Shown in pieces: positions 11,426 to 19,959 of a DNA stretch of 64,000 nucleotides. Below the pieces are notes generated by a model that saw only the letters and a list, made by a program, of their open reading frames with translations, was not told the DNA's origin and ran no database searches. Every line of letters starts with the position of its first letter. Position 1 is the stretch's first letter. The stretch lies in assembly GCF_903645295.1 (NCBI RefSeq), contig NZ_CAHJXM010000001.1, positions 1,613,501 to 1,677,500 on the forward strand, given 5' to 3'. Origin of the DNA: Bacillus sp. Marseille-Q1617 (GTDB lineage Bacteria; Bacillota; Bacilli; Bacillales; Bacillaceae_B). A program made the position numbers and the translations under genes.

Positions 11426-11911
11426 ATGGCGATTCTTCCAATTGTAATGCATCCTGATCCAATCTTGGAAAAAGAATGTGACCAGGTAACTGCATTTGAT
11501 AAGAAATTAAAAAAACTATTGAACAACATGTATGACACGATGATAGAAGCAGACGGCGTAGGTTTGGCAGCGCCGCAGGTAGGTGTTGACCTGCAGGTGG
11601 CGATTGTTGATATCGGGGATGAAAACGGTACGATTGAGTTGATCAACCCTGAAATCATAGAAAGTGATGGAAAGCAGACAGATCTTGAAGGCTGCCTCAG
11701 TTTTCCGGGTTTATATGGAGAGGTCACGAGACCGTTCTCCATTAAAGTGCGTACGTATAACAGAAAAGGGAAAATCTCAGAATTTCAAGCCAAGGATTTC
11801 CTGGCACGTGCCATACAGCATGAAATAGATCATTTACATGGAATTCTATTCACAACGAAAATAGAAAAATATATTACAGAAGATGAATTAGAAGGGTATG
11901 AAGTTGAATGA
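11426..11911 (+). CDS. def: Peptide deformylase
   Basis: Deformylase removes the formyl group from the N-terminus of new proteins. The 161-residue product shows all three family motifs: GVGLAAPQV (residues 44-52), EGCLS with metal ligand Cys90, and QHEIDHLHG with ligands His132 and His136 and catalytic Glu133. Its size and motif II mark it as the short type 1 class. It lies directly upstream of fmt and overlaps it by four bases (ATGA), pairing removal of the formyl group with the enzyme that adds it. Confidence 0.96.
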   Translation: MAILPIVMHPDPILEKECDQVTAFDKKLKKLLNNMYDTMIEADGVGLAAPQVGVDLQVAIVDIGDENGTIELINPEIIESDGKQTDLEGCLSFPGLYGEVTRPFSIKVRTYNRKGKISEFQAKDFLARAIQHEIDHLHGILFTTKIEKYITEDELEGYEVE

Positions 11912-12849
11912 CAAAAATCGTTTTTATGGGTACACCGGATTTTTCAGTACCGGTTTTACAGTCTTTACTGAATGAGGAGTATGAAGTAATCGCGGTGGTT
12001 ACTCAGCCGGACCGTCCTGTAGGAAGAAAACGTGTAATGACGCCGCCTCCTGTAAAAGCGGAGGCAATGAAGCACGGAATCCCTGTATATCAGCCTGAGA
12101 AAATCAGAAATAAACAAGATTTGGATGAAATACTCGCCTTGAATCCAGACCTTATCATCACTGCTGCGTTCGGGCAGATCCTTCCAAAAGAATTACTGGA
12201 AGCCCCAGAACATGGCTGTATTAATGTCCATGCATCCCTGCTGCCTGAACTTAGAGGCGGAGCCCCGATACATTATTCAATTATCCAAGGCAAGGAAAAA
12301 ACCGGAGTAACCATCATGTACATGGTTGAAAAATTGGATGCAGGTGATATGATCAGCCAGGTTGAAGTGGAAATCGAAGAAAAAGACCATGTGGGGACAC
12401 TTCACGATAAACTGAGTGCCGCGGGTTCTAGTCTGTTGATCAAAACATTGCCTGACTTATTATCCGGGAAGCTTACCCCTGAAAAACAAGACGACTCAAA
12501 AGCGACTTTTGCCAGAAATATCAAGAGGGAACAGGAAAAGATCGATTGGACGAAACCAGGTGAAGAAATCTATAACCATATCAGGGGGATGCACCCTTGG
12601 CCAGTCGCCTATACCACATTGGATGGAACGGTGATGAAGGTTTGGTGGGGAGAAAAAGTCAGCGGTCATTCTTCAACCCCCGGAGAAATCATTGGGGTGC
12701 AAAAGGACGGGTTCGTCGTATCCACCGGAAACGAAACGGCAATAAAAATAACAGACCTGCAGCCTTCGGGAAAGAAAAGGATGAGCGCTGTGGATTACCT
12801 CCGTGGAGCAGGCTCTCATTTAGAAGAAGGAATGAAGTTAGGAGAATGA
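11908..12849 (+). CDS. fmt: Methionyl-tRNA formyltransferase
   Basis: Fmt formylates initiator Met-tRNA using 10-formyltetrahydrofolate. The 313-residue protein begins [15 protein letters not shown] and carries the catalytic segment [17 protein letters not shown] (about residues 106-122) and the DAGDMI element near 144. A C-terminal OB-fold tRNA-binding domain follows from about residue 205. The start overlaps the def stop, and the next gene rsmB begins one base after the fmt stop region, consistent with one operon. Confidence 0.97.
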   Translation: MTKIVFMGTPDFSVPVLQSLLNEEYEVIAVVTQPDRPVGRKRVMTPPPVKAEAMKHGIPVYQPEKIRNKQDLDEILALNPDLIITAAFGQILPKELLEAPEHGCINVHASLLPELRGGAPIHYSIIQGKEKTGVTIMYMVEKLDAGDMISQVEVEIEEKDHVGTLHDKLSAAGSSLLIKTLPDLLSGKLTPEKQDDSKATFARNIKREQEKIDWTKPGEEIYNHIRGMHPWPVAYTTLDGTVMKVWWGEKVSGHSSTPGEIIGVQKDGFVVSTGNETAIKITDLQPSGKKRMSAVDYLRGAGSHLEEGMKLGE

Positions 12850-12850
12850 T

Positions 12851-14191
12851 ATGAGTAAACATAAGAAAAGCGTGAGGGAAGCTGCCCTAGACGTCATCGA
12901 AGCGGTCGAAAAGAATCAATCGTATAGCAATCTATTGTTAAATTCGGTGATTGAAAAAAATGAGCTTCCTTCCAAGGACATAGGCCTCTTGACCGAACTC
13001 ACCTATGGAACGATACAGAGGAAACTGACTTTGGACTATTTTCTTGCTCCCTTCATCAAAGGGAAGCTGGACGACTGGGTGCGCCACTTATTAAGGCTGT
13101 CGCTTTATCAAATTGTCTATCTGGACCGGATACCTGACAGAGCCGTATTACATGAAGCGGTGGAAATAGCCAAAAAGAGAGGGCATAAAGGAATCTCCGG
13201 ACTGGTGAATGGTGTGCTTCGATCTATCCAGAGAAAGGGCATCCCGAGCCTTGACGAGATAAAAGATCCCATCGAAAGGGTTTCCATAGAAACCAGTCAT
13301 CCTTTCTGGCTGGTGAAACGCTGGGAAGAGCAGTTCGGGCTGGATAAAACCCGGGAGATGTGTGAGATGAACCTGGTCGCTACTAAACAAACAGCGCGCG
13401 TGAATACGACTAAATTGACAAGAGATGAACTTATACATAACTTGAGTAACATAGGTGTAGAAGTGAAACCCAGTCCCGTTACAGAAGAAGCTGTCCAAAC
13501 ACTTCGGGGGAATTTGGTGAAGACGGACGCTTACCAGAACGGCGAATTGACCATTCAGGACGAGAGCTCCATGCTGGTTGCACATGCCCTCGAATTAGAA
13601 AAGAACATGAAAGTCCTGGATGCTTGCGCAGCTCCCGGAGGCAAGACAACTCACATAGCTGAACTGCTTGGAGGAACAGGCGAGGTATACGCATTGGATT
13701 TACATAAGCACAAGGTCAAGCTGATTGATGAAAACGCCTCCCGCCTGGGTCTTTCAAATATATTCACATCCACACTGGACAGCAGGAAAGCCGGAGAAAA
13801 ATTTGAAAAAGAGAGTTTCGATCGGATCCTTGTGGACGCCCCATGCTCGGGCTTGGGTGTCCTTAGAAGGAAACCGGATATTAAATATGCGAAAAAAGAA
13901 GCTGATCTGCATTCTCTTCAAAAAATACAGCTCGACATATTGTCAGCAGCAGCGCCGCTTCTCAAAAAAGACGGGATACTGGTATATAGTACCTGCACTG
14001 TAGATAAGAATGAAAATGAAGGAACGGTGCGGACTTTCTTAAGTGACCACCCTGAATTTACAGCATATCATTTGAAGAATCTTCCCGAAGCGGTACAGCC
14101 TTTCATTGAAGGGAATGAACTTCAAATATTTCCACAGGATTTTGGAGGAGACGGTTTTTATATTTCCTGCTTCATCAAAACGGGACACTGA
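12851..14191 (+). CDS. rsmB: 16S rRNA m5C967 methyltransferase RsmB
   Basis: RsmB methylates a cytosine of 16S rRNA using S-adenosylmethionine. The 446-residue protein has an N-terminal NusB-like RNA-binding domain (about residues 1-130) and a Rossmann methyltransferase domain with LDACAAPGGKTTH, DAPCSGLG and the catalytic-Cys motif YSTCTV. The ATG at 12851 follows GGAGAATG two bases after the fmt stop. In B. subtilis the next gene is rlmN, but here a 259-base gap with no coding frame follows before prpC. Confidence 0.95.
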   Translation: MSKHKKSVREAALDVIEAVEKNQSYSNLLLNSVIEKNELPSKDIGLLTELTYGTIQRKLTLDYFLAPFIKGKLDDWVRHLLRLSLYQIVYLDRIPDRAVLHEAVEIAKKRGHKGISGLVNGVLRSIQRKGIPSLDEIKDPIERVSIETSHPFWLVKRWEEQFGLDKTREMCEMNLVATKQTARVNTTKLTRDELIHNLSNIGVEVKPSPVTEEAVQTLRGNLVKTDAYQNGELTIQDESSMLVAHALELEKNMKVLDACAAPGGKTTHIAELLGGTGEVYALDLHKHKVKLIDENASRLGLSNIFTSTLDSRKAGEKFEKESFDRILVDAPCSGLGVLRRKPDIKYAKKEADLHSLQKIQLDILSAAAPLLKKDGILVYSTCTVDKNENEGTVRTFLSDHPEFTAYHLKNLPEAVQPFIEGNELQIFPQDFGGDGFYISCFIKTGH

Positions 14192-14450
14192 ACGATGCCC
14201 TAATGGAAAATATCGTAATTTGAAGGAATTTGTACTTTGCAAGCAGGAAAATACTCGATTTAAGTCGTACATGTACTAGAAGAACAGCATAACCATTATA
14301 GGAAGATTGTTATATTGTTTTGTTCCACTCATGCTTTAGCCGCTTGTGTTTCACTCTGAATCTTTTGAACCATAAACGAGGAAGCTGGCGGCTTTGAGGA
14401 TGACGGAGCTTCTACATAGGGGAGCGGAAAGAAGAGAAGAGGTGACCTGA
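14192..14450. other. Gap where rlmN is normally found
   Basis: No frame in this 259-base stretch resembles the 23S rRNA methyltransferase RlmN, which usually sits between rsmB and prpC in Bacillus. The pair AGCCGC (about 14338) and GCGGCT (about 14388) could form a long-loop hairpin. The segment before prpC carries a purine-rich GAAGAGGTGACC ribosome-binding region. I see no clear promoter and no T-run terminator. Confidence 0.7.
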
Positions 14451-15200
14451 GTGAAAACGGTTTTTTATACGGATAAAGGGAAAGTGCGTCAACATAACGA
14501 AGACAGTGTCGATGTATTCAAAAATTCACATGGAGACTATCTCGCAGTTGTAGCTGATGGTATGGGAGGACATCGTGCGGGTGATGTGGCGAGTCAACTG
14601 GCGATTTCCACTTTGAAGAACATCTGGGAAAATACGGATAAATTCAAGACTGCAGACCAGGCTGAAAATTGGTTAAAAACGACTATTAACGAAGTGAACC
14701 AAGAAGTTTATAGTTATTCTCAATCCCATACAGAATGTGAGGGGATGGGCACCACCCTGGTAGGTGCGATATGCACCCCGTTGTTTGCGACCATTGTGAA
14801 TATAGGGGACAGCAGGGGTTATATTTTAAATGAAAACGGATTTCACCAGCTGACAGAAGATCATACACTGGTGAACGAACTTGTCAGAAGCGGTGAAATC
14901 TCAAAAGAGGATGCGGAGCACCATCCAAGGAAAAACGTGATCTTAAGAGCAATCGGAACAGAGACGACGATCTCAATGGATATCAAGACGATCATGTTTG
15001 AAGATGATGATGTTCTCTTATTATGCTCGGATGGTTTATCAAACAAAGTTTCAGAACAAGAAATGAAAGAGATCTTATCAAATGATGACTCTCTCGAGAA
15101 CAAAGGCGAGAAGCTCGTTCATTTGGCTAACGATTATGGCGGGGAAGATAATATCACCGTCCTGATCGTTGAGTATGCCGCTGAAACGGAAAGCGGGTGA
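14451..15200 (+). CDS. prpC: PP2C-type protein phosphatase PrpC
   Basis: PrpC removes phosphate from serine and threonine residues and opposes the kinase PrkC. The 249-residue product contains the PP2C motifs TDKGKVRQHNED (residues 7-18), ADGMGGH with metal-binding Asp36, GDSRGY near residue 125, LLLCSDGL near 188-195 and GGEDNIT near 230. The start is GTG, preceded by AGAGGTGACC at good spacing. It is followed six bases later by prkC, the conserved phosphatase-kinase pair. Confidence 0.95.
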   Translation: MKTVFYTDKGKVRQHNEDSVDVFKNSHGDYLAVVADGMGGHRAGDVASQLAISTLKNIWENTDKFKTADQAENWLKTTINEVNQEVYSYSQSHTECEGMGTTLVGAICTPLFATIVNIGDSRGYILNENGFHQLTEDHTLVNELVRSGEISKEDAEHHPRKNVILRAIGTETTISMDIKTIMFEDDDVLLLCSDGLSNKVSEQEMKEILSNDDSLENKGEKLVHLANDYGGEDNITVLIVEYAAETESG

Positions 15201-15206
15201 TAGTAC

Positions 15207-17216
15207 ATGATGAATGGAAAGCGCATCAGCGGCCGATACAGGATCATTAAACTGATCGGCGGCGGAGGGATGGCCAACGTATATCTTGCCCACGACATGA
15301 TTCTCGATCGTGAAGTGGCCATTAAAATGCTCCGAATGGATTTTGCAAATGAAGAAGAATTTATTAAACGATTTCAACGGGAGGCACAATCTGCTACCAG
15401 CCTTGTCCACCCGAACATTGTCAGTATTTATGATGTCGGGGAAGAAGATGATCTCTATTATATCGTAATGGAATATGTACAAGGCATGACCTTGAAACAA
15501 TACATACAGCAGCATTCACCTGTAGGCATCGATACGGCATTGGATATTATGAAACAGCTGACCCTGGCTATTTCACATGCCCATCAGAACCATATCGTCC
15601 ATCGGGATATCAAACCCCATAACATATTGATCGATGAGGAAGGTACGGTGAAAATCACTGATTTCGGTATTGCCATGGCACTTAGTGCCACCTCCATCAC
15701 TCAGACAAATTCTGTACTTGGGTCTGTGCATTACTTGTCGCCTGAGCAGGCAAGAGGAGGAATGGCGACTAAGAAATCGGATATTTATTCACTTGGAATC
15801 GTGATGTTCGAGTTATTGACCGGCCGACTGCCGTTTTCCGGCGAGTCAGCTGTTTCAATCGCGTTGAAGCACTTGCAGTCAGAAACACCCTCATTGAGAA
15901 GGTGGAATCCTGACATCCCGCAAAGTGTAGAGAACATTGTCCTAAAAGCCACTGCCAAAGATCCTTTCAGAAGGTATGACAGCCTGGAGGAAATGGATGA
16001 TGATCTGACAACGGCACTCGATCCAGAACGGATGGATGAGCCTAAATTTTCAGTACCCATGGATGATGAAGCCACAAAAGCAATTCCTGTCATAACAGAT
16101 GATAAGGGTTCATCAAATCTTGATGATACCATCATCCACACCCAATCCAGCCCTGAGACAAAACCGGCGAAACCGGTCAAGGCTGCAGATGACACAAAGC
16201 CTGTGAAAGGGAAAAAGGAAAAACCCAAAAAGAAAAGCAAGAGGAAATGGCCTGTGCTGATCATCAGCCTGTTCTTTTTACTTATACTGTTGGGGGTTGC
16301 TGCTGTGACGGTTGTTCCTGAATTGCTGGGTCCAAAGGAAATAAAGGTTCCTAATGTCGAAGGAAAAGAGCCTACAGAGGCAGTATCCATAATCGTTTCT
16401 GCCGGGTTCGTGGTCGGAGAAACGAAAGAGATGTCAAGTGAAGAAGTTCCTGAGGGACAAGTAATCAAGACAAACCCGAAGGAAGGCCGTATGGCAAATG
16501 AAGGCTCATCAGTAGATATATATGTGAGTACAGGTAAAGAAAAGATAGAGGTAGATAATTTTATAGGAAAGAATTTTGAAGAGATTGCTTCCAGACTTGA
16601 AGAACAGGGCTTTACCGTAAAGAAAGAAGAAGAACCATCAAATGAAGAAGAAGAGGGTACAATCATCGAGCAGGACCCTTCCCCTGGTAATGAAGTCGTA
16701 GCAAGTGACACAACGATCACCCTTACTGTCAGTACAGGACCATCATCTTTTGAGTTGCTTGATTTAACAAACTTGAATCAGAAGGTGCTTGATGATTATG
16801 CAAATTCACGCGGTATATCTATTGTAACGTTAGAAGAACAATATTCAGATGATATACCAGAAGGTCATGTGATCTCGCAAAAAACAAAGGCAGGTACTCC
16901 TATATTTCCTGGTGATGAAGTATTAGTAGTGATGTCGAAGGGACCAGAACCTGTGAAAGAAAAAGAAGTGCCCGTCGAAATTGAAGTGCCCTATACTAAA
17001 GAAGACGGAACTATGCAGGCCGTAGAAATTTTCGTTCAAGACAAAACCAGGACCTTAGAAGATGAAGATGGTGAAATTAAAGACGGCATTACTGCAAATA
17101 AAAAATATAATCTGACCCTTATTCTCGAAGATGGAAAACCAGGGAAATATAAAATTGTGATTGACGGCGAGGAGTATAAAACCGAAACCGTTGAGTATCC
17201 TAAAGACGAAGAATAA
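15207..17216 (+). CDS. prkC: Membrane Ser/Thr protein kinase PrkC with PASTA repeats
   Basis: PrkC senses muropeptides outside the cell and phosphorylates translation and cell-wall proteins; in B. subtilis it triggers spore germination. The 669-residue protein has a Hanks-type kinase domain (about residues 12-270) with glycine loop GGGGMANVY, catalytic Lys40, HRDIKPHN and DFGIA. A lysine-rich linker leads to one membrane helix at about 349-371, then three extracellular PASTA repeats (about 377-575) and an acidic tail. Two tandem ATGs (15207, 15210) are possible starts. rsgA, a ribosome-associated GTPase, lies downstream, and GTPases of this type are known PrkC targets in other Bacillales. Confidence 0.96.
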   Translation: MMNGKRISGRYRIIKLIGGGGMANVYLAHDMILDREVAIKMLRMDFANEEEFIKRFQREAQSATSLVHPNIVSIYDVGEEDDLYYIVMEYVQGMTLKQYIQQHSPVGIDTALDIMKQLTLAISHAHQNHIVHRDIKPHNILIDEEGTVKITDFGIAMALSATSITQTNSVLGSVHYLSPEQARGGMATKKSDIYSLGIVMFELLTGRLPFSGESAVSIALKHLQSETPSLRRWNPDIPQSVENIVLKATAKDPFRRYDSLEEMDDDLTTALDPERMDEPKFSVPMDDEATKAIPVITDDKGSSNLDDTIIHTQSSPETKPAKPVKAADDTKPVKGKKEKPKKKSKRKWPVLIISLFFLLILLGVAAVTVVPELLGPKEIKVPNVEGKEPTEAVSIIVSAGFVVGETKEMSSEEVPEGQVIKTNPKEGRMANEGSSVDIYVSTGKEKIEVDNFIGKNFEEIASRLEEQGFTVKKEEEPSNEEEEGTIIEQDPSPGNEVVASDTTITLTVSTGPSSFELLDLTNLNQKVLDDYANSRGISIVTLEEQYSDDIPEGHVISQKTKAGTPIFPGDEVLVVMSKGPEPVKEKEVPVEIEVPYTKEDGTMQAVEIFVQDKTRTLEDEDGEIKDGITANKKYNLTLILEDGKPGKYKIVIDGEEYKTETVEYPKDEE

Positions 17217-17225
17217 ACGATGAGC

Positions 17226-17275
17226 GGGACTGTACCCGGGTTACTGTAAACCTAAGGGGACAGTCCTCTTATTTT
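17226..17275 (+). terminator. Terminator after prkC
   Basis: The segment GGACTGTACCCGGGTT pairs imperfectly with AAACCTAAGGGGACAGTCC and is followed by TCTTATTTTC. It shares the GGACTGTCCC core seen in other terminators of the window. It lies 75 bases upstream of rsgA. Confidence 0.7.
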
Positions 17276-17349
17276 CATTTATAATGGAATTATGATATAA
17301 AATGAAAGTATACATAGTGATTGTTTATAGATCTAAAAGGAGGTCCCGA

Positions 17350-18231
17350 ATGGCAGAAGGGAAAATTATCAAAGCATTAAGTGGATTTTATTATGTTCTT
17401 TCCGACGGGGAAATCACTCAATGCCGCGGCAGAGGAGTATTCCGGAAAAATAAAGTGAACCCTCTTGTAGGAGATTATGTGGAATTCCAGGCGGATAACG
17501 AGACAGAAGGCTATATCATGAAGGTATTAGAACGGAAGAATGAACTGGTACGACCTCCCATTGCAAATGTTGATCAGGCCATATTAGTATTTTCAGCCCG
17601 TGAACCAGATTTCAGCACCACGTTATTGGATCGTTTCCTTGTTTTGGTTGAAAGCAAAGACATAGCCCCGCTCATTTGCATAACCAAAATGGATTTGCTG
17701 CAATCCGATGAAATAAATGAAATTGAAGAGTATGTGGAACATTACCGGTCTTTCGGCTATGAAGTGGTCATCACATCATCCAAGACTGAGCAGGGAATAG
17801 AAGAATTGTCCCCATACATGAAAGGTAAAACGTCGGTATTTGCCGGTCAATCCGGAGTGGGCAAGTCGACCTTATTGAATGTGATAAAACCCGAACTCGA
17901 GTTGAAAACAGCCATGATTTCATCTCATTTGGGCAGAGGGAAGCATACCACCCGGCATGTTGAGCTCATTCATATCGATAATGGATTGGTGGCGGATACA
18001 CCAGGGTTCAGTTCCTTGGAGTTTACTGATATTGAAGTCGAAGAGCTGCCTCAATGTTTCCCTGAGATGGTTGAAGCATCGGAGCAATGCAAATTCAGGG
18101 GCTGCCTGCACATCAACGAACCGAAATGCGCTGTGAAGAATGCGGTTGACACAGGTGACATCCCAAGTTACCGATATGATCACTACCTGACGTTCCACCA
18201 AGAAATAAAAGATAGAAAGCCGAGGTATTAA
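17350..18231 (+). CDS. rsgA: Ribosome small-subunit biogenesis GTPase RsgA (YloQ)
   Basis: RsgA is a GTPase that acts late in 30S subunit maturation. The 293-residue product has an N-terminal OB-fold, a circularly permuted GTPase domain with TKMD (G4) before GQSGVGKST (G1) and DTPG (G3), and a C-terminal zinc motif CKFRGCLHINEPKC. I chose the ATG at 17350, 5-6 bases after a strong AAAAGGAGGTC; an in-frame frame extends 16 residues upstream but lacks homology and ribosome-binding support. rpe starts three bases after its stop. Confidence 0.95.
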   Translation: MAEGKIIKALSGFYYVLSDGEITQCRGRGVFRKNKVNPLVGDYVEFQADNETEGYIMKVLERKNELVRPPIANVDQAILVFSAREPDFSTTLLDRFLVLVESKDIAPLICITKMDLLQSDEINEIEEYVEHYRSFGYEVVITSSKTEQGIEELSPYMKGKTSVFAGQSGVGKSTLLNVIKPELELKTAMISSHLGRGKHTTRHVELIHIDNGLVADTPGFSSLEFTDIEVEELPQCFPEMVEASEQCKFRGCLHINEPKCAVKNAVDTGDIPSYRYDHYLTFHQEIKDRKPRY

Positions 18232-18234
18232 GTA

Positions 18235-18888
18235 ATGAAAATAGCACCATCCATTCTTTCTGCAAATTTTGCAGAACTGGGAAAAGAAATCAAGGACGTA
18301 GAAAATGGAGGAGCGGATTATATCCATATTGATGTGATGGACGGTCATTTTGTCCCGAACATCACGATGGGACCGATGGTAGTCAAAGCCATTCGCCCCC
18401 TTACAGAACTTCCATTGGATGTTCACCTTATGATCGCGAATCCCGATCAGTATATCGAGGCATTTGCCGATGCCGGCGCTGACTACATCACGGTACATGT
18501 AGAGGCAGCACCTCACCTGCACAGAACCATCCAGTTGATAAAGAGCAAAGGTGTGAAAGCGGGAGTCGTCTTGAATCCGGCTACGCCTGCAGACTGGATT
18601 AAACCGATCCTTGAGGATATTGATATGGTATTGTTAATGACGGTTAACCCGGGGTTTGGCGGGCAATCTTTCATTCCATCAGTCGTTCCTAAAATCAAAC
18701 AGATCCGTAGCTGGGCCGAAGTGATGAACCCGGCACTTGAAATTGAAGTGGATGGCGGGATCAATCCAGAAACGGCAGCGGTTTGTGCTGATGCCGGAGC
18801 AGACGTGTTTGTCGCCGGGTCAGCTATTTACAACAGATCCGACAGAGGAGCAGCGATTCAGGAATTAAGAAAATCGCTTTCAAAATAA
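18235..18888 (+). CDS. rpe: Ribulose-phosphate 3-epimerase
   Basis: Rpe interconverts ribulose 5-phosphate and xylulose 5-phosphate in the pentose phosphate pathway. The 217-residue TIM-barrel protein shows KIAPSILSANFA at the start, the metal-binding HIDVMDGHFVPN (about residues 32-43), DVHLMI, MTVNPGFGGQ and EVDGGI near 173. It sits three bases after rsgA and is followed by a terminator, so rsgA and rpe are likely read together. Confidence 0.97.
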   Translation: MKIAPSILSANFAELGKEIKDVENGGADYIHIDVMDGHFVPNITMGPMVVKAIRPLTELPLDVHLMIANPDQYIEAFADAGADYITVHVEAAPHLHRTIQLIKSKGVKAGVVLNPATPADWIKPILEDIDMVLLMTVNPGFGGQSFIPSVVPKIKQIRSWAEVMNPALEIEVDGGINPETAAVCADAGADVFVAGSAIYNRSDRGAAIQELRKSLSK

Positions 18889-18895
18889 TTTACAC

Positions 18896-18932
18896 GGACT
18901 GATCCAGCGGGAATTGATGGATCAGTCCATTT
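18896..18932 (+). terminator. Terminator between rpe and thiN
   Basis: GGACTGATCCA (18896-18906) pairs perfectly with TGGATCAGTCC (18918-18928), followed by ATTTTAT. The T run is short, so some read-through into thiN is likely. Confidence 0.75.
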
Positions 18933-18953
18933 TATATACGTGAGGTGAAAATA

Positions 18954-19610
18954 TTGGAGTACTGTATCGTTGCAGGTGGACCAGAAAAATATTTACCGGA
19001 TTTGAAATCTTTCCATTCCGAAAATGTAAATTGGATCGGAGTTGACAGGGGCGTATTTACCATCCTTCAAAACGGCCTTGAGCCAATGGGAGCGTTCGGC
19101 GACTTTGACTCGGTGAATGATATAGAATGGTCATTGATCGAGGATAGGGTAAAGACCGTAAACACTTATCAGCCCGAAAAAGATGAGACGGATCTAGAGC
19201 TTGCGCTGAATTGGGTGCTCACCCAAAACCCTGAATCCATCAAGATTTTCGGGGCAACTGGCGGCCGTCTGGATCATTTTATGGGGAACGTCCAATTATT
19301 GATGCAGCCGGACCTCCTTGGATCCGGAGTAAAAAGTGAATTGATCGATGTTCAAAACCATCTCCGGGTCGTAGAAGCAGGAGAGCATATGGTATTTGAA
19401 TCCCCTTCACACAAGTATATTTCGTTTGTCCCAATGACTGGATCGGTAGAGAATCTGACACTCACCGGATTCAAATACCCGCTAAAAAACCGGAATATTT
19501 TCCGCGGTTCCACACTATGTATTAGTAATGAACTTATACAATCATCTGGTACTTTTTCTTTTACAAATGGCATATTAATGGTGATAAGAAGCAGCGATAG
19601 CACTTCTTGA
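18954..19610 (+). CDS. thiN: Thiamine pyrophosphokinase ThiN
   Basis: ThiN transfers pyrophosphate from ATP to thiamine, giving thiamine pyrophosphate. The protein has the catalytic motif GAFGDFDSV and, further on, ATGGRLDHFMGN, both typical of thiamine pyrophosphokinases. I place the start at TTG 18954 (218 residues), because GAGGTG at 18943-18948 is correctly spaced for it; an in-frame GTG at 18945 lies inside that site and has none of its own. The frame ends at 19610, about 100 bases before spoVM. Confidence 0.9.
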   Translation: MEYCIVAGGPEKYLPDLKSFHSENVNWIGVDRGVFTILQNGLEPMGAFGDFDSVNDIEWSLIEDRVKTVNTYQPEKDETDLELALNWVLTQNPESIKIFGATGGRLDHFMGNVQLLMQPDLLGSGVKSELIDVQNHLRVVEAGEHMVFESPSHKYISFVPMTGSVENLTLTGFKYPLKNRNIFRGSTLCISNELIQSSGTFSFTNGILMVIRSSDSTS

Positions 19611-19711
19611 CCCAATGAAGAAAGAAGACGTACTTAAATGCACCTGCTTGAATAGACTGAAATGATGTCAAGCGAAACATTACGTTCTTTAGATTGCGGG
19701 GAGGGACTGAA

Positions 19712-19792
19712 ATGCGATTTTATACAATTAAATTACCAAAGTTCTTGGGCGGGCTTGTTCGAGCGATGTTAGGAACATTTAAAAAGGAATAA
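19712..19792 (+). CDS. spoVM: Stage V sporulation protein M (26 residues)
   Basis: SpoVM is a tiny amphipathic helix that recognises the curvature of the forespore membrane and anchors the coat scaffold ATPase SpoIVA. The 26-residue product reads MRFYTIKLPKFLGGLVRAML and then GTFKKE, matching the B. subtilis protein at most positions and in exact length, including Pro9. GGGGAGGGACTGAA gives a strong ribosome-binding site. It lies after thiN as in B. subtilis. Its presence is direct evidence that the organism forms spores. A hairpin terminator follows. I see no convincing sigma-E promoter by eye. Confidence 0.95.
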   Translation: MRFYTIKLPKFLGGLVRAMLGTFKKE

Positions 19793-19794
19793 AG

Positions 19795-19959
19795 ATGGGA
19801 TTGAAGGCAGCTGGGGGCTGCTTTCTTTTTTTGTTGTTGGGGATAGTATTTGGTGCATTTCTATTGTCTGCTAGTTTCGTATGGGAAAGAGGTTATTTGG
19901 CAGGAAACCAAAGGGTTTTTTATATAAATAATGAAAACAGTAAGCCTTTTAAGGTGTAA
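19795..19959 (+). CDS. Possible small hydrophobic protein, 54 residues
   Basis: I do not recognise this frame. It starts with ATG three bases after the spoVM stop, with AAGGA six bases upstream, and encodes a hydrophobic stretch (about residues 9-28) that could be a membrane helix, followed by a polar tail ending NENSKPFKV. Against it being a gene, the hydrophobic leucine and phenylalanine run is encoded by the T tract of the spoVM terminator, which would end most transcripts. It may be accidental. Confidence 0.25.
   Translation: MGLKAAGGCFLFLLLGIVFGAFLLSASFVWERGYLAGNQRVFYINNENSKPFKV
19804..19832 (+). terminator. Terminator after spoVM
   Basis: An eight-base-pair stem (19804-19811 with 19817-19824, one G-T pair) around TGGGG is followed by CTTTTTTT. 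It lies inside a possible small open frame (19795-19959). Confidence 0.8.

Noticed and set aside
15785..16720. A 311-codon minus-strand frame inside prkC
   Set aside because: It is the antisense shadow of prkC; composition is serine rich with no domain pattern.
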